DNA of 45,842 nt from Chitinophagales bacterium (GCA_026461075.1 JAPJNH010000102.1:1-45842); one strand, 5' to 3'. Shown: positions 16,054 through 24,521, numbered from the stretch's first letter. Numbers and translations: made by a program. Notes: generated by a model from the letters alone, not told the origin.

Positions 16054-17493
16054 ATGAAGAAGATTTTGTTCCTTGTTGTTAGTTTGTATTTTTTGAGTTT
16101 CAATTCCTATTCTCAAAAGGTGGATGGCGGTTGTAATACGCGTATTTCTTCCATTCAGGAAGAATGGCTTAAATCTTGGGTTTTAAAGCATGCCGATAAT
16201 TATCGTAATGTAAAGTCAGGCACCATATACATGCCTATTAAGGCGCATATTGTCGGACGTGATAATGGAACAGGGTATTACTCTCTTGCCACCTTGTTGC
16301 AAGTTATTTGTGAATTGAATACACGTTATCAACCGGTAGGGTTTTATTTTTACTTAGATCCTGAAATTAATTTTATCGACAACAGTTTGTTTTACGAAGA
16401 TGGTTCTTCGCAAGATGCTTATAATTCCATGGCAGCTAATAATGTTGCAGATGAAATAAATATGTACTTCGTTCAGGCTTCTCCCGGACTTTGTGGTTAT
16501 TATGCACCATGGCTCGATTGCGTATGTATCATCGGTAGTTGTGGTCAACCTGGCGGAACAACAATCACACATGAGTTAGGCCATTTCTTTAGTTTGCCAC
16601 ATACGTTCAACGGATGGGAAGGTGGTAATACCCCTGGTCCTGCTCAGTTAGAATTGGTGAATGGTTCTAATTGTCAAACCGCTGGGGATTATTTCTGCGA
16701 TACTCCTGCAGACTTCTTGTCGTACCGTTGGAACTGCCCGTATCAAGGTACCCAAACTGACCCTACAGGAACATCGTATAATCCTGATCCAACATTCTAT
16801 ATGTCTTATGCCTCAGATATTTGCACCAATCGTTTTAGTAATTTACAAATCGGTGCAATGCAGGCAAATGCAAATACTAGAACTACCTTAATTAATCAGG
16901 GGACACCCAATATGACCATTGTTACGAAGCTACCTACGAATTGTACCCCTAGTAATTTTGATTTCGATTTGATTCCTAATCAAACAATTTTACGTTGGAC
17001 AAAACCAAGTAATGCTGCTTATTCACTTGTTCAGCTCGCTTCTTTTGGCGGAGGTGCAATTATCAAAGAAGTTATCACAAGCGATACCTTCCTAGTGTTA
17101 AATAACTTAAACGCTAGTTCACCCTATCAGTGGCGTGTACGTGGATTCAATGTAGGTTATACTTGCGATAATGCTACTATGTTTTCAAATTGGAATACCT
17201 TCTCAACAGGGGAGGTGTTTAATGCAGTAAGCAACATTTCCAATGAGAAAAGTATATATGCATTTAAGAATGGCGTAGGAGAAAATTGCATCGCTTATTA
17301 TGATAATGCAAACACAAATATTGAAACTGCTCACGTAAAAGTTTATAATGCTTTAGGGGTACTACAACTTAGTAAGGATTTAAACTTCGGTATTAATACG
17401 CTCTCAGAAATGAACGAAATGCCTGCCGGCACCTATTTCGCTTTTGTGGAACGTAAGGGAGTTAGAATCAGTCAATTTAAACTTGTAAAATAA
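16054..17493 (+). CDS. secreted M43-like metalloprotease with type IX sorting domain
   Basis: A 479-residue protein starting at the ATG at 16054 (an ATG three codons earlier at 16045 is possible). It has a signal peptide ending SYSQ, then a pappalysin/cytophagalysin-type catalytic domain with HELGHFFSLPH at residues 173-183 and a Met-turn in FYMSYASDIC. Residues ~300-385 look like a fibronectin type III-like domain (YQWRVRGFN). The last ~75 residues form a type A T9SS C-terminal domain (VKVYNALGVLQ, PAGTYFAFV, QFKLVK). The protein is therefore exported by Sec and then by the type IX system to the surface or medium. It follows the M13 gene by about 20 bases, suggesting a protease operon. Confidence 0.9.
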   Translation: MKKILFLVVSLYFLSFNSYSQKVDGGCNTRISSIQEEWLKSWVLKHADNYRNVKSGTIYMPIKAHIVGRDNGTGYYSLATLLQVICELNTRYQPVGFYFYLDPEINFIDNSLFYEDGSSQDAYNSMAANNVADEINMYFVQASPGLCGYYAPWLDCVCIIGSCGQPGGTTITHELGHFFSLPHTFNGWEGGNTPGPAQLELVNGSNCQTAGDYFCDTPADFLSYRWNCPYQGTQTDPTGTSYNPDPTFYMSYASDICTNRFSNLQIGAMQANANTRTTLINQGTPNMTIVTKLPTNCTPSNFDFDLIPNQTILRWTKPSNAAYSLVQLASFGGGAIIKEVITSDTFLVLNNLNASSPYQWRVRGFNVGYTCDNATMFSNWNTFSTGEVFNAVSNISNEKSIYAFKNGVGENCIAYYDNANTNIETAHVKVYNALGVLQLSKDLNFGINTLSEMNEMPAGTYFAFVERKGVRISQFKLVK

Positions 17494-17499
17494 TTGGAA

Positions 17500-18039
17500 A
17501 TGGAAACGGGTCAAGCGCTTGATATGAATGTTGAAGTGCCTAGTAAATTGAAATGGGGTAGTGTTGCTGGTTTTTTTTATGTACTGGCATCCTATATCAT
17601 GTATTTTATTTTAAAAGATGCACGATGTGTGATGTTGCCTTTTACCTTAATTCCGTATTCAATTCCATTAGCAATTGGTTTTTTAACTGCGTGGTTAACC
17701 TTGAAAGTAAAAAATGAATTGAGCTTTCGTGACGCGCTTTCCACTATTTTCAGTGTTATGATTTGGGCGCTTGTTTTTTATGGCGTTTATGAGTGGACCT
17801 TATTCAATAAAATTGATGTCAACTTATATGAGTCCTATAAAAGACTAACCATTAAATTTTATGAGGGGATCCTACAAGGAGAGCAATTAGATATGATGCG
17901 AAATAATATCCTTAGCATTAATACCGTTACAGTAACGGATACGCTGCAAAGCTTTGTATTTAGTATAATCAAAGCCTTTTTTGCATCAGTAGTATTAGCC
18001 CTTCCGTTTTTATATTTCGGAAAGGCTAAACTAAAATAA
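17500..18039 (+). CDS. DUF4199 family membrane protein
   Basis: A 179-residue protein from the ATG at 17500; a TTG two codons upstream sits directly after the previous stop. It has four hydrophobic segments (about 18-37, 44-65, 75-97 and 145-170) and the DUF4199 pattern: KWGSVAGFF at the first segment, FRDALSTIF before the third, and a polar loop of ~45 residues before the last. The function is unknown; it sits in the cytoplasmic membrane. It starts seven bases after the protease stop, and its stop is separated by one base from the dapD stop on the opposite strand. Confidence 0.82.
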   Translation: METGQALDMNVEVPSKLKWGSVAGFFYVLASYIMYFILKDARCVMLPFTLIPYSIPLAIGFLTAWLTLKVKNELSFRDALSTIFSVMIWALVFYGVYEWTLFNKIDVNLYESYKRLTIKFYEGILQGEQLDMMRNNILSINTVTVTDTLQSFVFSIIKAFFASVVLALPFLYFGKAKLK

Positions 18040-18040
18040 C

Positions 18041-18853
18041 TTAGACAGAAACGCCAAACTCTCTTAAAGTGTCGTTTAATGCGGTTTTCTTATCGCTAGA
18101 TTCTTTTCTTTGACCAATGATCAATCCACATGATACTTGGTATTCTCCTGCAGGATATTTACGCGTATAACTTCCTGGAATTACCACCGAACGCTCCGGT
18201 ACATATCCACGATATTCTTTCGGCTCTGAACTAGTTACGTCGATAATTTTTGTAGAAGCGGTCAAAACGACATTCGCTCCAAGAATAGCTTCTCGTCCAA
18301 CTCTAACCCCTTCTACAACAATACAACGCGAACCGATGAATGCGTGATCTTCAATAATTACTGGCGCAGCTTGTACAGGTTCTAAAACACCGCCGATTCC
18401 AACGCCACCACTTAAGTGTACATGTTTTCCAATTTGCGCGCAACTACCTACCGTAGCCCAAGTATCAACCATCGTCCCCTCATCAACATATGCTCCGATA
18501 TTTACATAGCTTGGCATCATAATAACCCCTTTCGCTAAGTAAGCACCATAGCGAGCCGCTGCAGGAGGAACAACACGAACACCTTGTGATGCATAATCTT
18601 TTTTCAATTGCATCTTGTCGTAAAATTCAAACGGGGGTATAGTCCAAGTCTCCATGGTTTGGATAGGGAAGTAAAGTAGTACTGCCTTCTTTAGCCATTC
18701 ATGTACTTTCCAACCATCGGCTTCCGGACTAGCGATACGCATTCTGCCTTTATCCAATTCTTCAATAATGTGACGAATTGCTTCTTGATATTTTGATTCC
18801 TGTAGAAGTGCTCTGTTTTCCCAAGCAGCCTCGATGAGTGATTGTAATTCCAT
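18041..18853 (-). CDS. dapD: 2,3,4,5-tetrahydropyridine-2,6-dicarboxylate N-succinyltransferase
   Basis: A 270-residue cytoplasmic enzyme. Residues 1-100 are the helical N-terminal domain (GWKVHEWLKKAVLLYF), and residues ~100-235 are a left-handed beta-helix of hexapeptide repeats with the characteristic AYVDEGTMVDTWATVGSCAQ split motif, HLSGGVGIGGVLEP, and EDHAFIGSRCIVVEGV. It transfers succinyl from succinyl-CoA in the diaminopimelate/lysine pathway, feeding peptidoglycan. It begins one base after the stop of the nucleotidyltransferase gene on the same strand, so the two are co-transcribed. The length is typical. Confidence 0.97.
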   Translation of the reverse strand: MELQSLIEAAWENRALLQESKYQEAIRHIIEELDKGRMRIASPEADGWKVHEWLKKAVLLYFPIQTMETWTIPPFEFYDKMQLKKDYASQGVRVVPPAAARYGAYLAKGVIMMPSYVNIGAYVDEGTMVDTWATVGSCAQIGKHVHLSGGVGIGGVLEPVQAAPVIIEDHAFIGSRCIVVEGVRVGREAILGANVVLTASTKIIDVTSSEPKEYRGYVPERSVVIPGSYTRKYPAGEYQVSCGLIIGQRKESSDKKTALNDTLREFGVSV

Positions 18854-18854
18854 A

Positions 18855-19847
18855 TTAACTTAAATCTATTTCTGTATTGTCTCCAATGTTTAAACTCTGT
18901 CTGTTTCCTTTTACTAATGCATCACTTCCGATGATGGATTCATGAAGTACCACATCTTGCAGTTTTGCAAACTCTCCAATTATTGAATGACTAATCACTG
19001 CATTTTTAATAACCGCTCCTTCGCCTATAGAGGCGTTTGGTCCGATGACTGCATTAGATAAATCGGCATTCGCACCTATAAACACAGGTGGTATAATCAC
19101 GGTGTTTTGATATTTACTGCTGTCGAAATCTTGAGGAACTTTTTTTAGTAGTAAGCAATTTGTTTCAAGTAGAACTTCTTTCTTTCCGCAATCAAACCAA
19201 TTGTTGACACGATAGGCGTGAAACTTTTCTCCTTGTTCAATCATGCATTGAATGCCATCCGTAAGATGAAATTCGCCTTGCGTTTTCGCATTACTTTTAA
19301 TGTTATTTTCTAAACAGTCAAAAAGCATTTTACTGTTTGAAATTTTATAGAGACCAACTAATGCGTAATTAGATTTTGGAATATTTGGTTTTTCAACGAC
19401 ACGAAATATTTCTTGATTTTCGTTGAATTCCGCTAGGCCAAATCCTCTTGGATCTTCTACTTTTTTAATTGCAAGATGATTACCTGGAAGTGAAATTATT
19501 TCTTTCCAATTTACCTCTAGAACGGTATCGCCAAGGACAATGATGATTTCTTCATTCTCCGCAATAAAAGGCTTAGCTAAATAGATTGCCTCTCCCAAAC
19601 CTGCTCTATTACTTTGCTCTACGAATGAGCAAGGTAGGTGAGGGTAGTGCTTGCTAATATAGTCTTTGATTTTTTCTCCAAGGTATCCTACGACGAAAAC
19701 AAAATCAGTTACACCAGATTCTTGCAAAGAGTCGAGGATATGCGCTAGAATAGTTTTACCTCCAACAGGGATTAAAGCTTTTGGGTGGGTGTAAGTATGT
19801 GGTCGAAGACGAGTACCTGCACCAGCAACAGGAATAATAGCTTTCAT
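18855..19847 (-). CDS. sugar-phosphate nucleotidyltransferase
   Basis: A 330-residue protein. The nucleotidyltransferase domain (residues 1-235) opens with GAGTRLRP at 9-16 and the conserved lysine of HPKALIPVGG (K23), followed by VLGDTV as the metal-binding aspartate and PRGFGLAEF. Residues ~250-325 form hexapeptide repeats (IGPNASIGEGAVI). This architecture fits glucose-1-phosphate thymidylyltransferase-like or mannose-1-phosphate guanylyltransferase-like enzymes; the exact nucleotide and sugar cannot be read from the sequence. It is the first gene of a two-gene unit with dapD. A TATTTTCG lies four bases upstream of the ATG. Confidence 0.88.
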   Translation of the reverse strand: MKAIIPVAGAGTRLRPHTYTHPKALIPVGGKTILAHILDSLQESGVTDFVFVVGYLGEKIKDYISKHYPHLPCSFVEQSNRAGLGEAIYLAKPFIAENEEIIIVLGDTVLEVNWKEIISLPGNHLAIKKVEDPRGFGLAEFNENQEIFRVVEKPNIPKSNYALVGLYKISNSKMLFDCLENNIKSNAKTQGEFHLTDGIQCMIEQGEKFHAYRVNNWFDCGKKEVLLETNCLLLKKVPQDFDSSKYQNTVIIPPVFIGANADLSNAVIGPNASIGEGAVIKNAVISHSIIGEFAKLQDVVLHESIIGSDALVKGNRQSLNIGDNTEIDLS

Positions 19848-19911
19848 AGTGCGAAAATACGTGACGGAGCGTGGATTTTATTGAATAAGAATAGATTATT
19901 TTGAAATAAGC

Positions 19912-19938
19912 TTTTCCACAACTTGTACACAAATGTGT
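19912..19938. other. cluster of DnaA-box-like 9-mers
   Basis: TTTTCCACA (19912-19920) fits the loose DnaA box TTWTNCACA, and TTGTACACA (19923-19931) differs at one position. They are followed by an inverted repeat ACACA-AA-TGTGT (19927-19938). The site lies between divergent genes. A chance match is quite possible. Confidence 0.25.
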
Positions 19939-19967
19939 TTCCAAATTATTAAATATTTCTCAGAAAA

Positions 19968-19998
19968 CTTGTCTTTATCGAATACTCTTTTATTTTTG
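19968..19998 (+). promoter_or_regulatory. promoter of the exbB-exbD-tonB operon
   Basis: CTTG (19968-19971, one mismatch to TTTG) and TATTTTTG (19991-19998, exact) have a 19-bp spacer. The predicted 5' leader before the ATG at 20042 is about 35 bases. Confidence 0.65.
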
Positions 19999-20041
19999 CA
20001 TAATAATAATTCTAAACTAAACCACTCAAAAATCAAAACTC

Positions 20042-20878
20042 ATGGCTGACAACAAATCAACCACAGCAAAAGCTGCAAGTGCAACTGGAAAAACGAGCAA
20101 TTTAAGCTCTATGTTTGCTGTAATCGTGATTGCCGCTGCAATCTTAACGTCGATCTTGATCTTCAAATTTTTATTAGGCAATCCTTCGAACTTTAAGGGT
20201 GGTGATCCTGAAAACGGACCATTACCAGGAAACTTCATGGGTATCGTTTATAAAGGAGGATTTATCGTACCTATCTTGATGTCATTATTGATGATCGTTG
20301 TGACTTTCACAATCGAGCGTTTCTTGACAATTATGAAAGCTAAAGGAAATGGTAGCGTTTCTGCTTTCGTTCGTAACATCAAAATGAAATTAGAAGCTGG
20401 TGATATCGCTGGTGCAAAAGCTGCTTGTGATAAACAACGTGGTTCTGTTGCTAACGTAGTTCGTTCTGCAGTTGAGAAGTACGAATCAATGGAAAAAGAA
20501 GCTGGAATGAACAAAGACCAAAAGGTTTTAGCAATCCAAAAAGAAGTAGAAGAAGCAACTTCATTAGAATTGCCAATGTTGGAGCGTAACTTGACAGTTA
20601 TTGCAACAATCGCTTCTATCGCAACCTTGATGGGATTGTTAGGAACGGTATTAGGTATGATTCGTGCCTTCGCGGCTATGGCGAACGCAGGTGCTCCTGA
20701 TGCAACTGCCTTGTCAACTGGTATCTCTGAAGCCTTGATCAATACCGCATTAGGTATCGGTACTTCAGCTGTTGCCATCATTATGTATAACTACTTCACT
20801 TCATCAATCGATGATTTGAGCTATGGTATCGACGAAGCTGGTTTCAGCATCACTCAAACTTTTGCCGCTAAACACTAA
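20042..20878 (+). CDS. exbB: ExbB/TolQ-type proton channel subunit
   Basis: A 278-residue inner-membrane protein. An extra N-terminal hydrophobic segment (about residues 22-44) precedes the MotA/TolQ/ExbB domain, which has a segment at ~78-98, a cytoplasmic loop, and two long segments near 180-205 and 225-255 including LMGLLGTVLGMIRAF, the signature of the channel core. With ExbD it converts the proton gradient into movement of TonB, energising TonB-dependent receptors that import glycans, iron and vitamins. It is the first gene of four in the order exbB, exbD, exbD, tonB. Confidence 0.93.
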   Translation: MADNKSTTAKAASATGKTSNLSSMFAVIVIAAAILTSILIFKFLLGNPSNFKGGDPENGPLPGNFMGIVYKGGFIVPILMSLLMIVVTFTIERFLTIMKAKGNGSVSAFVRNIKMKLEAGDIAGAKAACDKQRGSVANVVRSAVEKYESMEKEAGMNKDQKVLAIQKEVEEATSLELPMLERNLTVIATIASIATLMGLLGTVLGMIRAFAAMANAGAPDATALSTGISEALINTALGIGTSAVAIIMYNYFTSSIDDLSYGIDEAGFSITQTFAAKH

Positions 20879-20928
20879 TTAGTAGTGCAGGATTCAGTCC
20901 ATTTTAAATCACTACAAATTTTTAAGTA

Positions 20929-21564
20929 ATGCCTAAAGTTAAAATACCAAGAAAGAGTACCACCATCGACATGACTGCGATGTGTGACGTAGCCTTCTTG
21001 TTGTTGACTTTCTTCATGTTAACAACAAAGTTCCGTCCACCTGAGCCAATGACTGTTGATACTCCTTCGTCAATTGTTTCAATGCCAAAGCCTGATAAGA
21101 ATATGATTCTTCTTACAATGAAGGACAATCGTGTATTCTTAGATGTTGATCAACAACAAGTGCGCGTACAAGCATTAGAAATGATGGGAGAGAAGTATGG
21201 TGTGAAATTCACAAAACAAGAGGAAGTTGTTTTCTCTAACCTCGGTACTTTCGGAGCGCCGATGGCTAATATGAAACAATTACTCTCTGCAGGCCCTGGA
21301 GATCGCGATGCGCTCTCTGCTCAAATGCCTGGCGTACCTCGTGATACCGCTAATTTCGATAAATGTGAACTGTTTGATTGGATTTTGTTTATTCGCCAGA
21401 TTAAGCAATCTAATGAAAATGATGTTAAAATCGCTATTCGTGGCGACGTAAAAACACCATATTCTACAGTTAAGAACGTGATAGACATTTTGCAAAAGCA
21501 AAACCTAAACCAGTTTAGTTTCGTGACTGATCTCGAAGCTAAGCCATCTACTCTAAATAAATAA
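20929..21564 (+). CDS. exbD: ExbD-type biopolymer transport protein (first copy)
   Basis: A 211-residue protein with one N-terminal membrane segment starting IDMTAMCDVAFLLLTFFM; the aspartate at CD is the proton-carrying residue of ExbD/TolR. The remaining ~160 residues are a periplasmic domain containing an insertion (about residues 75-135) that makes it longer than E. coli ExbD (141 residues). It lies 50 bases after exbB and three bases before the second exbD copy. The two copies differ clearly, so they may form a hetero-dimer in the channel. Confidence 0.92.
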   Translation: MPKVKIPRKSTTIDMTAMCDVAFLLLTFFMLTTKFRPPEPMTVDTPSSIVSMPKPDKNMILLTMKDNRVFLDVDQQQVRVQALEMMGEKYGVKFTKQEEVVFSNLGTFGAPMANMKQLLSAGPGDRDALSAQMPGVPRDTANFDKCELFDWILFIRQIKQSNENDVKIAIRGDVKTPYSTVKNVIDILQKQNLNQFSFVTDLEAKPSTLNK

Positions 21565-21567
21565 AGC

Positions 21568-22098
21568 ATGGCAGAAATTAATACAGGCGGGGGGAAGAAA
21601 GTCTCTACGCGTATCGACTTAACGCCGATGGTTGACTTAGGGTTTTTATTAGTAACCTTCTTCATGGTTACAACAACCTTCTCTAAGCCAAATGTGATGG
21701 AATTGGCTATGCCTGATAAAACAGAAGATCCTTCAAAAATTACCCCTGTTAAAGAATCGCGTGCGATTACTTTAATCATTGGTGAAAAGGATCGTGTCTA
21801 TTATTATCATGGAACTGGTCAGGATCCTGAAAATACGAAGGTGGAAACCGCTTATTTCTCTGGAGAAAAAAGCATTCGTAAAGTGATTTTAAAACACAAA
21901 GCGGATGTTATGTCTAATCCAAACCTCACAGCTAAAGAACGTGAACCTATCATTCTTATTAAGCCTGATAGTAAATGTACTTTTAGAAATGTGGTGGATG
22001 TATTAGATGAAATGAAAATTTGCGACATTGGCATTTATGCTATTGTTGATCTTTCTGCTCCAGAAAAAGAAATGATTAAAAACGTGAAAGAAGAATAA
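21568..22098 (+). CDS. exbD: ExbD-type biopolymer transport protein (second copy)
   Basis: A 176-residue protein with the membrane segment RIDLTPMVDLGFLLVTFFMV; the aspartate in VDL is the conserved proton carrier. The periplasmic domain ends in a typical ExbD sequence (IKPDSKCTFRNVVDVLDEM, then GIYAIVDL). It begins three bases after the first copy. Bacteroidota operons often carry two ExbD proteins beside ExbB. Confidence 0.93.
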   Translation: MAEINTGGGKKVSTRIDLTPMVDLGFLLVTFFMVTTTFSKPNVMELAMPDKTEDPSKITPVKESRAITLIIGEKDRVYYYHGTGQDPENTKVETAYFSGEKSIRKVILKHKADVMSNPNLTAKEREPIILIKPDSKCTFRNVVDVLDEMKICDIGIYAIVDLSAPEKEMIKNVKEE

Positions 22099-22155
22099 TT
22101 TGTGGAATTTCTGAATTAGGTGCATCCTAATAACAGAACCATTAAACTAACAATT

Positions 22156-22977
22156 ATGAACCCCGATATTTCAAAACTCCAAAATGCCTCTATGGACGAT
22201 ATCGTCTTTATGGGCAGAAATAAGGAATACGGTGCATACATGCTTCGTCAGATTTATGGCAAGCACGTACGTAATGGCTATATTATAGCTATGTCCTTGT
22301 TCCTTCTTTTCTTAGGTGGTCCAATTCTTCTTAAAAAGTTAATGAAAGAAGAAGTGAAAAAAGTGGATGAGCCTACTTTGGTGGATTTGGCTAATATTAA
22401 GCCTCCTCCGCCGGTAGATCCAAAAACACCACCACCACCACCTCCTCCTCCTCCTCCTCCAATCAAGAGTACTGTGAAGTTCACACCTCCTGTTGTAAAG
22501 AAGGATGAAGATGTTCCACCAGAAGATCCACCAAAGCAGAATGAACTTACCAAAGTTGATGTCTCTGATAAAACTGAAAAAGGTGATCCGGATGCAGGTG
22601 TTTCCAACCTAAATATTGATGCTGGTAACGGTAATCAAGATGTGGAAGTGAAACAAGAGCCTCGTAAATTCGTAGAGCAAATGCCTACTTATCCAGGTGG
22701 GGAAGCTGCAATGCTTGAGTTCTTGCAACGTAATATGGATTATCCAGAAGCCGCACGTACACAAGAAATTGAAGGTCGCGTAATCTTGAATTTCGTTGTA
22801 GACGAAAATGGTTCTATCACAGATGTAAAATGTGTTAAAGACATTGGCGGAGGTTGCGGTGAAGCAGCTATCAAAGCTGTTCACAAAATGCCACGTTGGA
22901 CTCCAGGTCGTCAAAATGGTAAAGCAGTGCCAGTTTATTTTAATTTACCCGTAATGTTTACTCTAAGTAGTCAATAA
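22156..22977 (+). CDS. tonB: TonB energy transducer
   Basis: A 273-residue protein from the ATG at 22156; a GTG further upstream in frame would add 12 residues without a counterpart in the family. Residues 1-30 are a cytoplasmic head with MDDIVFMGRNKEYGAY, usual in Bacteroidota TonB. One membrane segment follows at about 40-58, then a proline-rich spacer with 11 prolines in a row, and the C-terminal TonB domain (residues ~180-273: YPGGEAAMLEFLQ, GRVILNFVVDENGSI, VYFNLPVMF). It spans the periplasm and pulls on the TonB box of outer-membrane receptors. It is the last gene of the exb operon and is closed by a long hairpin. Confidence 0.95.
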   Translation: MNPDISKLQNASMDDIVFMGRNKEYGAYMLRQIYGKHVRNGYIIAMSLFLLFLGGPILLKKLMKEEVKKVDEPTLVDLANIKPPPPVDPKTPPPPPPPPPPPIKSTVKFTPPVVKKDEDVPPEDPPKQNELTKVDVSDKTEKGDPDAGVSNLNIDAGNGNQDVEVKQEPRKFVEQMPTYPGGEAAMLEFLQRNMDYPEAARTQEIEGRVILNFVVDENGSITDVKCVKDIGGGCGEAAIKAVHKMPRWTPGRQNGKAVPVYFNLPVMFTLSSQ

Positions 22978-23010
22978 TATTTGCGGTATTCAAAATTGAT
23001 TGAATAATTA

Positions 23011-23050
23011 AAAACCCCGTTCTAAAGGAAACTTTAAAACGGGGTTTTAT
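23011..23050 (+). terminator. intrinsic terminator after tonB
   Basis: An 11-bp stem AAAACCCCGTT/AACGGGGTTTT (23011-23021, 23038-23048) continues after one mismatch into TAAAG/CTTTA with a GAAA loop. The T-tract overlaps the -7 element of the next promoter. Confidence 0.88.
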
Positions 23051-23055
23051 CTTTG
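23048..23055 (+). promoter_or_regulatory. promoter -7 element of rnhA inside the tonB terminator
   Basis: TATCTTTG is an exact consensus match whose first base is the last base of the terminator stem. Only five bases separate it from the rnhA ATG at 23061. No -33 TTTG was found at 19 bp. Confidence 0.5.
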
Positions 23056-23060
23056 CTACA

Positions 23061-23522
23061 ATGTCGGATATTTTAATTTATACAGACGGTTCATCAAGAG
23101 GGAATCCAGGAAGAGGAGGGTATGGCATCGTATTAATTGCCTCACATAAACGTAAAGAATTGGCCGCCGCTTTTAAAAAGACGACCAATAATCGCATGGA
23201 ACTGATGGCTGCTTGTGTTGCATTGGAAGCATTGAAAATTCCAGGAAGCAAAGTCACGCTCGTCTCCGATTCAAAATACGTGACCGAAGCGATTAATAAA
23301 AAATGGATTTACGGTTGGATACGCAAAAATTGGAAGGATGTTAAAAATCCTGACCTCTGGCAGCGATTTTATAGGGTCTTTCAACAGCATCAAGTGACTA
23401 TGCAATGGATTAAAGGACATAACGCCCATCCAGAGAATGAACGTTGCGATGTTTTAGCTACTTATGCGGCCGATAATGGGCCATGGGATATCGATGCTTG
23501 GTTTGAAAACAATCAGGCTTAA
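23061..23522 (+). CDS. rnhA: ribonuclease HI
   Basis: A 153-residue enzyme with the complete active site: D9 in IYTDGS, E47 in NRMELMA, D70 in VSDSKYV and D130 in ENERCD, plus the flexible-loop region GHNAHPEN (H120, H123). It cleaves the RNA strand of RNA-DNA hybrids, removing primers and R-loops. It has the basic handle region (WIYGWIRKNW), as in E. coli RNase HI, and the usual length. Transcription appears to start at or next to the ATG. Its TAA stop overlaps the stop of the convergent hldD gene in a TTAA palindrome. Confidence 0.97.
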   Translation: MSDILIYTDGSSRGNPGRGGYGIVLIASHKRKELAAAFKKTTNNRMELMAACVALEALKIPGSKVTLVSDSKYVTEAINKKWIYGWIRKNWKDVKNPDLWQRFYRVFQQHQVTMQWIKGHNAHPENERCDVLATYAADNGPWDIDAWFENNQA

Positions 23523-24508
23523 TGCGTCTTAAAACCTTTGTTAAGGTAATGCTCCACATAGTCGCTTACCCCAGTTTCAAGGCTGTGTAATTCTTTCGAA
23601 TAGCCAGCATCCCACATTTTTTGCATATCCGCCTCTGTGAAGTATTGATATTTATCGCGAATATCGAGAGGGGTGTCTATATATTCAATTCGTGGTTCTA
23701 ACTTCAAGGTGCTGAAGATGGCTTCTACTAAAGCTTTGAACGTACGTGCTTTGCCGGAGCCTAGATTGTATATCGAAGAGGCAGGTTGTTTCTCTAATAA
23801 GAATAAGATAATACTGGCCACATCCTTTACATAAACAAAATCTCTCAACTGCTCTCCGTCACGATAGTTCGGGTTGTGCGAACGGAATAATTTTACCTCT
23901 CCTTTTTATTTAATTTGTTTGAAGGCGTGAAAAATTACACTTGCCATTCTCCCTTTATGGTATTCGTTCGGACCATAAACATTAAAGAATTTCAGTCCAG
24001 CCCAAAAAGGAGGTTGTACGTCTTGTTCCAAAACCCATTGATCAAATTGTTGTTTCGACCAACCATATGGATTTAATGGTTGCAATTGATTGATTAAGCT
24101 TGTATCATCCTTATAGCCAAATTCTCCGTTACCATAGGTGGCTGCCGAAGAGGCGTAAATGAAAGGGACTTGATGAGCAACAGCTAGATGCCACATCTTC
24201 TTAGAAAAATCGACATTAAGCTCATTAAAAACAGCTTCGTCAAATAGAGTAGTATCTGTTTTCGCTCCGAGATGAATGATAGCGCTAATCGGGAAGGGCG
24301 CTTTTTCAAAATCAGTAAAGAATGAAATCCTATTCATTAAACGTGCATAACGCTTCCCTTTAAAATTTACCTCTTTGCTAGGGTAGCAAATACTTCCATC
24401 TATGTTCGTGAACGCATCTACCAAAACGATATCTTCACGCCCTATTGCGTTTAATTCAGCTAATAAATAGCTGCTTATAAAGCCCGCTGCTCCCGTTAAA
24501 ATAATCAT
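23519..24508 (-). pseudogene. hldD: ADP-glyceromanno-heptose 6-epimerase with in-frame stop
   Basis: This is one reading frame of 330 codons, broken only by a TAA at 23906-23908 (codon 201). Before the stop are the Rossmann motif GAAGFIS (residues 6-12; the third glycine of GxxGxxG is Ser), YASSAATYG and the catalytic Y148-xxx-K152. After it, in the same frame, come GEVKLFRS, YRDGEQLRDFVYVKDV and NLGSGKARTF, all expected of the family. The enzyme would epimerise ADP-heptose for lipopolysaccharide core. As written only a 200-residue fragment is made. A sequencing error, a recent nonsense mutation, or readthrough are all possible; no frameshift is needed to explain it. Confidence 0.88.
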
Positions 24509-24521
24509 CCCTGTTTTTTTA

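Noticed and set aside
22430-22462. Microsatellite-like CCA/CCT repeat
   Set aside because: It encodes the normal proline-rich spacer of TonB with mixed codons, so no separate repeat element is needed.
22278-22607. Gly/Ser-rich reading frame antisense to tonB
   Set aside because: It is the complement of the proline-rich spacer and has no promoter or homology.
23849-23905. Frameshift between the two halves of hldD
   Set aside because: The gap translates in the same frame as both halves (GEVKLFRS...YRDGEQLRD), so a single stop codon explains the break.
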